Positions 58,726-64,000 of a stretch of DNA of 64,000 nucleotides are shown one piece after another. The DNA lies in assembly GCA_963575745.1 (NCBI GenBank), contig CAUYUJ010012547.1:202324-266323 (forward strand). The letters are read 5' to 3'. The notes beneath the pieces were generated by a model. That model was given only the letters and a program-made list of their open reading frames with translations, made no database searches and was not told where the DNA came from. The position numbers were made by a program, and so were the translations under genes. Source of the DNA: Prorocentrum cordatum (taxonomy: Eukaryota > Sar > Dinophyceae > Prorocentrales > Prorocentraceae). How positions within the stretch are numbered: position 1 is the first letter of the stretch; the number at the start of each line of letters is the position of its first letter.

Positions 58726-59745
58726 TCACGAGGGGTGCGCCGACTTGGGCTGCGCCGCCCTGCGAGCCCTCTCTCTGGGTCCGTTGGCGAAGCTCCCGGG
58801 GTCAGGAGGCTTGCGAGGAATGTGCCGACGTGGGCGGCGCCGCCATGCGATCTGGCACACCGGAGCCACAGGTGGAGTTCCCGCCTGGGGGCACGGCCCT
58901 CGTGGGCCGTGTGCCGAAGTGGGCGGCGGGGCCGCATGCTGACCCGCCCGCTGGGGTCGTAGGTGGCGATCCCTGCAGGGGCACGGTCCACGCGAGTGTG
59001 CTGTGCCTCAGTGGGCGCGGTGCGGTCTCCCGAGGGGTCTGGCGAGATTGGCGCGGTGCCGCCATGCGTCTGCGCCCACCTGAGTCGGAAGCCGGGCAAG
59101 GGCTGCTAAATCCGTGGCTGCTAAAATCGACCTCTGGGAAGTTGTCTTGGTCCTTCCGGGAAGAAGCCCGTTGACTGTTTCGCGTGCCGCGCCTCATGCC
59201 GCGAGGTTGCTTTTTCCTTCCGCGAGGGCCGTTTTAGCAGCCACGGTTTTAGCAGCCCTCGCCCAGCTTTCGACTGAGAGCACGGGGGAAGCTCCCCGTG
59301 GGGCCGTGATGCTCGCGAGGGGTGTGTCGAGGTTGCCCGGTGCTGCCGCGCGTCTGCGCCCCGCCGAGGCCGCAGGCGGAGCCCCCGAGGGAGCCACGAG
59401 CCTCGCAGGGAGGTGTGCCGGAGTGGGCGCGATGTCGCCAGGCGTCGGAGCCTGCCATGGGTCGGGGGGGTGGGCAGACCTCCTACCCTGACCCTTGGCC
59501 GTTTTCGGTTCGCGAGAGGGCGTCGCGGCCGTCGTTTTTGCGGGTCCAGGCCGTGTTCACTAAGGGGAGGTTTGCTAAAGGGAGGTTTGTCCAGGGGGCC
59601 GCGGTCCTCGTCAGGGGCGCGGCGAAGTGGGCGCGGGTGCCGCCAGGCGTCTGCGTCCACCGAGACCGCAGGTGCAGTCCCCCGATGGGGCCACGAAGCT
59701 TTGACGGGTGTGCCGGCGCAGGCGTGCGGCATGGATGGGAGGGAG
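58726..59745 (+). repeat. Decayed 85-90 bp minisatellite
   Basis: About nine units carrying GGTGTGCCGAAGTGGGCG, a GCCGCCATGCGTCTGCGCC-type word and CACGGCCCTCG or CACGAGCCTCG. Starts near 58735, 58820 and 58910 give spacings of 85-90 bp. The array is interrupted at 59085-59274 by a foldback element and later by an 18-bp GGGAGGTTTGCTAAA duplication near 59565-59595. Confidence 0.75.
59085..59274. mobile_element. Foldback element inserted in the minisatellite
   Basis: Left end TCGGAAGCCGGGCAAGGGCT then GCTAAATCCGTGGCTGCTAA, right the inverse of TCGAAAGCTGGGCGAGGGCT then GCTAAAACCGTGGCTGCTAA: about 45 bp with five mismatches. GGCTGCTAAA is repeated twice within each terminus. TGAG lies at both outer edges. 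The interrupted minisatellite unit resumes in register (CACC, element, GAGAGCACGGGGG against CACCGAGGCCGCAGG). Confidence 0.75.
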
Positions 59746-60834
59746 GAGCACGGATGAGTAAGGAGGACGCGGGGCGCTCTGGGTGCGAAACGAGGACCCA
59801 ACTCAACATCGGTGGGTTGGGCAAGAACCGATCGGATTGTTGTTCGCTGTTTTCGGCTCCAGAGGGCCTCCTGCGGGCCCCAGGGCAATCAATCAACGAT
59901 TTGGCATGAAAAGGCATACATTCAGGAAGGAATCGAGAGCTCTGACGTCTGCGTGTCGAGTCAAACCAAGCACAGGTGGGTCTGGGACCGTGTCCTCTGC
60001 ACGATCCGCTTCCAAGTGGCATGATGCCTTTCCTTCGCTCGCGCGCGCCAGCGCGCCATGCCCCCCCACACCCCCCTGGTCGCGTTCGTCCGGGCGGGGG
60101 AGCTGTAGCCGTAGTGATGTGACGGGCGCCATAGGCGCGCAGCGCGAAGAAGAGGCCCGCACTTCTCTTGTCCTTCCAGTGCCACGTTGCCTCCTGTCTC
60201 CTCGTTCCTCCCTTCATCTCCTCTTCTGCTTTTACTGCCGCTCGTGTCCAGCAGTCCTGCGTCGTCCCGTCCCGTCTCCTTGCCCCTCCCTTCTGTCAGA
60301 GGTCTGAGGAGGCATATTCTGGAAGGCCTGCACGTTGGCACCACCTCTACCCATTGGGCAGGAGGACCCCTGGCCTCGGCCGCTCTGGTGGTGTGGGCCG
60401 CCCGAGATGGCGACATGAGGCTTCACCATGCGGACAGGGCGCTCCGCAGCCGACGGCGAGATCGGGCGGAAGAGGGGGGGGAGAGAGCGAGGGGGGGAAC
60501 GGAGACGCGAAAAAACCTGAATATGGTTCTGATTTCCCGTGGTCGCCATCCGAAGCCACAAGGGGCCCCTGTGGCGGGCAGGGTGGCACTGTCAGGGGAG
60601 CATGGCCCCTTCTTTCTCCTGCGTGGCCGAGGACTCGCCCTGGCTCTCAAAGGGACCCACCGCCAGCGCTCACCGCAGGCGCGCGCGGGCGGCGCAGTGC
60701 CGCCGGCACCGAGGCCCTCGCCCTGCCCCCGCCGCCAGGGCACGCGCGGGCAGGCGCCGCCCTCGGCCCCGAGACCTCCGCCGCCCAGCGCGGGGCCCCC
60801 CCCCGGAGGCGCTCCCTCTCGGCCCCCTCGCCGA
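59746..60834. other. Unassigned sequence
   Basis: Pyrimidine-rich at 60180-60300 without ordered repeats. No gene recognised. Confidence 0.35.
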
Positions 60835-61225
60835 CGCCGTTGTCGCCGCGGACGTGTCGCCGTTGCCGTTGTCGTTGTCGTCGTCGCCGCCGACGTCGCT
60901 GCTGTCGTCGTTGCCGTGCCCGTCCTCGTCGCCGACGTGGCTGGCGTCGCCGTCGCCCCCTGTTGCCGGCGTCGTCCGTGCCATCGTAGTATGCGTCTCC
61001 GCCGCCGCCAGTGGTCAGGACGTGTTGCCGCGGCGCAGCCTGGACGAGCTCTTCTCGTTCGCACCCCCAGCGGCAGCGCGCCCCCCTTGCCCGCGCGCCC
61101 GCCGCCGGTCGGCAGCCCACTGGTGGAGAAGAGGGGCCTCTGGGAGGAGGAGGAGGACGACGACGACGATGACGACGATTAGGAGGACGACGAGGACGAC
61201 GATTAGGAAGACGACGACGAAGATT
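60835..61225 (+). repeat. Decayed CGT/GCC tract and (GAC)n
   Basis: CGTTGTCGTCGCC-type triplets at 60835-60960 and a cleaner GAC/GAT run at 61145-61225. The intervening sequence is GC-rich and unassigned. Confidence 0.7.
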
Positions 61226-61267
61226 AGATGCTGGTCTGGGGGACCCTCCTGGGGCCGCTCTAACAGA

Positions 61268-61420
61268 ACCGTTCGACTCCAGCTCGACTCTAGGTCGGCT
61301 CCGGTACGACTCTAGCTCGACTCAAGTCCGACTCATTTTCTTCTCGTGGTCGATTCATGTCGATGGGCGTTCGACGCAGCATCGGCGCATGAGTGGAGCG
61401 GGTGGCTGCAGGAAGGCCCG
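61268..61420 (+). repeat. Dispersed family Y, copy 2
   Basis: Repeated CAGCTCGACTCTAGG-type words, then GATTCATGTCGATGGGCGTT, CGACGCAGCATCGGCGC and TGGAGCGGGTGGCTGCAGGA. Confidence 0.45.
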
Positions 61421-61429
61421 TTGAACGAG

Positions 61430-61673
61430 CATATCTATCTACCTATCTATCTACATATCTATCTATATATCTATCCATCTATCTATCTATCTATCTATCT
61501 ATCTATATATCTATCTATTTATCTATCTATCTATAGATCTATATATCTATAGATCTATCTATCTATCTACCTATCTATCTATATATATATATCTATCTAT
61601 CTATATGTCTATATATATACATCTATATATATATATATATCTATCTATCTATATATCTATATAGATCTATCTA

Positions 61674-61716
<43 letters not shown>

Positions 61717-61839
61717 ATATCTATATATCTATCTATCTATATATATATAAATATATCTATCTGTCTATCTATCTATCTATCTATCTATATATATATATAT
61801 CTATATATCTATCTATCTATCTATCTATATATATGTATA

Positions 61840-61924
<85 letters not shown>

Positions 61925-61925
61925 A

Positions 61926-62012
<87 letters not shown>

Positions 62013-62052
62013 ATATCTATCTATCGATCTATTTATCTATCGATCTATCTCC
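61430..62052. repeat. (TCTA)n microsatellite, 620 bp
   Basis: TCTA/GATA tetranucleotides broken by TATATATA runs and single TTTA or CGAT units. It is longer than any other non-triplet microsatellite here. The Leu-Ser-Ile-Tyr frame is an artefact. Confidence 0.95.
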
Positions 62053-62365
62053 GAGATCCGGGCCTCTCCGCCGTCGTCAGCCCGCTACAGGGAAGGAAGA
62101 GGGTTGCTTCCCAGACCTGGCCGGGGGCGCGGCGATGCTCGCGCCAGCCAGGGCGCCGCCGCCGCGGGGCCCGCCGGCCTGCGCGCCGTGGGTGCGGCGC
62201 ACGCCAGCGGCGGCAGGCGCCGCGGGCTCCCCAAGCAGTGGCGAGGCGTCCCGGCCTGCTTCTCAGACATGCTCGCGCCTCAGCAGGACGATGCCTGGAA
62301 GCGGTAGGAGCGATTCCTGGACATCGTCCTGGCAAGAATCAGCACGGGAGGTCTTTCGTCGTTTT
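62053..62365. other. Unassigned GC-rich sequence
   Basis: No gene or repeat recognised. Confidence 0.35.
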
Positions 62366-62470
62366 CGGCCTCGGGGGGCTGACGCCGGGCCCCGGGACCC
62401 TCACCACAACAGATTCGGGATGAGAAACCGGTCCCGGGGAAAGGGTCCAGGCTTCGGGGTACCGCGTATT
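62366..62470 (+). repeat. Dispersed family K, copy
   Basis: GGGCCCCGGGACCCTCACCA, GATTCGGGATGAGAAACCGG and TCCCGGGGAAAGGGTCCAGG. Close to the copy at 42.4 kb. Confidence 0.6.
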
Positions 62471-62822
62471 GAACAAATCAGGGCGTCGCATGTCTGAGTT
62501 GGCATCGCTCGGACCTGTGCATTTGTTCTGGCGAGGCCAGCGCCAGAAAGTTTTGGCCAGCTTGGATCATCTAGGGATTTAGGGCCACCATGAGACAAGG
62601 AAACACGCACGAAACCGAACAATGCACGAGGAATGGACGTCCGAGCAATGGTAGGCTTGCCTGTAAACCTACCAAAGAATGATCGAATAACGCTGTGTGG
62701 GTAGCACGAGATGTTCTTAGATCCTTTTCTGGATGCAATTGTCCTGCTCATAAGCGTACCATTTGTATGCTCTAGGAAGCGTTTTCCGTTATTAGAAAAC
62801 GTTATTGTTTTACGAATCTTTT
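62471..62822. other. Unassigned sequence of ordinary composition
   Basis: No triplet bias or repeat and no recognised gene. A short inverted AACG(C)TTTTCCG/GGAAAACG feel near 62775-62830 is too weak to call. Confidence 0.3.
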
Positions 62823-63003
62823 CCGGAGGGAAAGAAACACACAGACGCTATTAATACTCGACCACCAGGAAATGTGGGAAAATATGAAAGTGGGGGGAAG
62901 ACGAACAGCCAGAATATATATCATATATATATATATATATATGTATATGTGGGAATCCAAGGATTTGTATGTATTTATTCGTGTGTCCCTGGGCCCCTTT
63001 ATC
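62823..63003 (+). repeat. Dispersed family C, copy 4 with (TA)n
   Basis: GGAGGGAAAGAAACACACAG, GTGGGGGGAAGACGAACAGC, a TATATATA run at about 62915-62945, GGGAATCCAAGGATTTG and TTATTCGTGTGTCCCTGGGC. Sister copies have AATATTGGGAAATATGGGG where this one has the TA run. Confidence 0.75.
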
Positions 63004-63179
63004 TATGCAGGGACGGTCGGTCCCTGCGCAAGGCTCCCCGCGCCTGCGCGCTGCCGGCGCGCGCGCGCGGCACGCGCTGGCGAGGCTCGAGGGCAGAAGT
63101 ACGACGAACCTCAAATCTCGAAAAGGGGACGAGCCTCGAGCTTCGACTTCGAACTCATCGGGAGTCTCGGTGCGTTGTC

Positions 63180-63268
63180 CGCCTCTGGGGAGCTTCGCGT
63201 CGCCACCGCTGGATTCGCCTCCCAATTCTGTTCAGAACGCGCCCCAAGAGAGGTCTGGGGGGCGACTT
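63180..63268 (+). repeat. Dispersed family S, copy 6
   Basis: CCTCTGGGGAGCTTCGCGTC, GCCACCGCTGGATTCGCC and AATTCTGTTCAGAACGCGCC then CCAAGAGAGGTC. Confidence 0.6.
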
Positions 63269-63309
63269 TTTACACTCCGTCCCAAAGCCAAGGTGTCATG
63301 ACAAAATCA

Positions 63310-63475
63310 GGGTGGGAGGGTTTTCGCAATTTCGGGCCTCTGGGGGCCCTGACCAGCCCTCGGGGCCGGCAACAAAAAGGACTGTAGATGAAAAGCCCGT
63401 CCCAGGGAATGGGCCCAGACCGCTGGGCGTCCACGTCATGAAACAATCACGACGTCGGACATGGGGCCGAAAATA
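63310..63475 (+). repeat. Dispersed family K, copy (long form)
   Basis: CAGCCCTCGGGGCCGGCAAC, GTAGATGAAAAGCCCGTCCC, AGGGAATGGGCCCAGACCG, and an end GTCCACGTCATGAAACAATC followed by ACGACGTCGGACATGGG. The end matches the outer part of the copy at 42.6 kb. Confidence 0.65.
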
Positions 63476-64000
63476 ATGAGGACGAATACCAACAGCCTCT
63501 CTTGTCCATCTTGAGCAGGATTCGCTGTGGGTGTCGCCGCGGGCACGGTCCATTTGAGACACAAGGTTGCCTACCCAACAGCGGCCAGTGTCGGTGTTGG
63601 GCAATATTTGCTGTTGGGCATCGTGCTCATGTTCTCCGTACCCATCTCGGGCATGCCAACCGAGAGCAGAATCACGATGACCATGGCCGAGATGTCGCGC
63701 TATGCTGTCGATGCCGATCCTGGTCGTGGCGCTGGCCCACCCGGCCTCGTCTGGATGCTCCACGCATTGAGGATGGCCACGATGCACGGTGGCCAGAATC
63801 GGCTTCGGCGCTCCCGCGTTCGGTCTTGGCCATGGGGATGTCGTTGTCTCTTTCCCTCCAGAGGCGCCGCGCCGCGCGGTCGCGGCTGGCGGCCCTCGTC
63901 CTGGGGAGGAAGCCCCCGCCGGCGCCCTGGTGGTCCAGGGCCGCCCACGCGTCAGAGGAGGAAGAGGCCCAGACCTCCTCGCGTCGTGACAAGCCTCGCT
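63476..64000. other. Unassigned sequence to window end
   Basis: No gene or repeat recognised. Confidence 0.35.

Noticed and set aside
61346-62423. Leu-Ser-Ile-Tyr repeat frame
   Set aside because: Product of the TCTA array.
1-64000. Bacterial operons, ribosome binding sites and terminators
   Set aside because: No arrangement of adjacent same-strand genes and no recognisable bacterial protein, and the repeat content is eukaryotic in character.

Overview
This window looks like nuclear DNA of a unicellular eukaryote with a very large, GC-rich, gene-poor genome. A dinoflagellate is the best guess, held at moderate confidence. The case rests on several observations. There is no confident complete gene in 64 kb. 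There is no bacterial operon structure. Purine/pyrimidine triplet tracts (GGA/TCC) are abundant. Many short, diverged dispersed repeats are present. One reading frame has paired SAP-like motifs of a kind I associate, from memory and unverified, with predicted dinoflagellate proteins. I found no tRNA, rRNA, CRISPR array, bacterial promoter or autonomous transposase. Most long open frames are by-products of triplet or hexamer repeats and are not annotated as genes.

The repeats fall into three layers. (1) Simple and tandem arrays: GGA/TCC tracts throughout (largest about 1 kb at 44.76-45.75 kb), a CAGCCT hexamer array at 3-3.9 kb, CAC/CCACCCA at 20.8-21.05 kb, CGT/GAC triplets near 21.9, 25.6, 29.3 and 61 kb, TCTA at 61.4-62.05 kb, and minisatellites at 2.0, 3.9, 6.2, 13.8, 16.7, 51.5, 53.9 and 58.7 kb. 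(2) Short foldback or MITE-like elements of about 100-270 bp with inverted termini: 0.47, 4.5, 6.9, 9.0, 9.3, 15.3, 18.9, 33.6, 35.7, 38.4, 39.9, 40.4, 41.2, 43.7, 44.0, 45.9, 47.7, 48.2, 51.65, 54.7, 55.1, 56.0 and 59.1 kb. Several have visible target duplications of about 7-9 bp. (3) Dispersed repeat families without clear termini, seen as two or more diverged copies inside this one window. I label families A, B, C and so on, for reference within this answer only.

The most interesting result is the number of small inverted-terminus elements and how closely they are tied to microsatellites. One family (15.3, 43.7, 45.9 kb) carries a GGA/TCC microsatellite between its inverted termini. For one copy the homologous unoccupied site is preserved, inverted, about 1 kb away, so insertion and an 8-bp target duplication can be read directly. 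Families B, C and T have copies in which a (TA)n tract appears where sister copies have ordinary sequence. Two further elements sit inside units of tandem arrays at 51.65 and 59.1 kb. This suggests that mobile elements seed and spread microsatellites here.

Protein-coding evidence is weak. The best candidate is a minus-strand frame at 52.6-53.4 kb with two SAP-like motifs separated by roughly 28-residue repeats. Two coiled-coil frames (37.46-37.66 and 43.46-43.64 kb) could be exons or exon remnants. A 330-codon minus-strand frame at 27-28 kb contains a consensus-like splice donor. All four are provisional. All boundaries of diverged repeats are approximate, read by eye.
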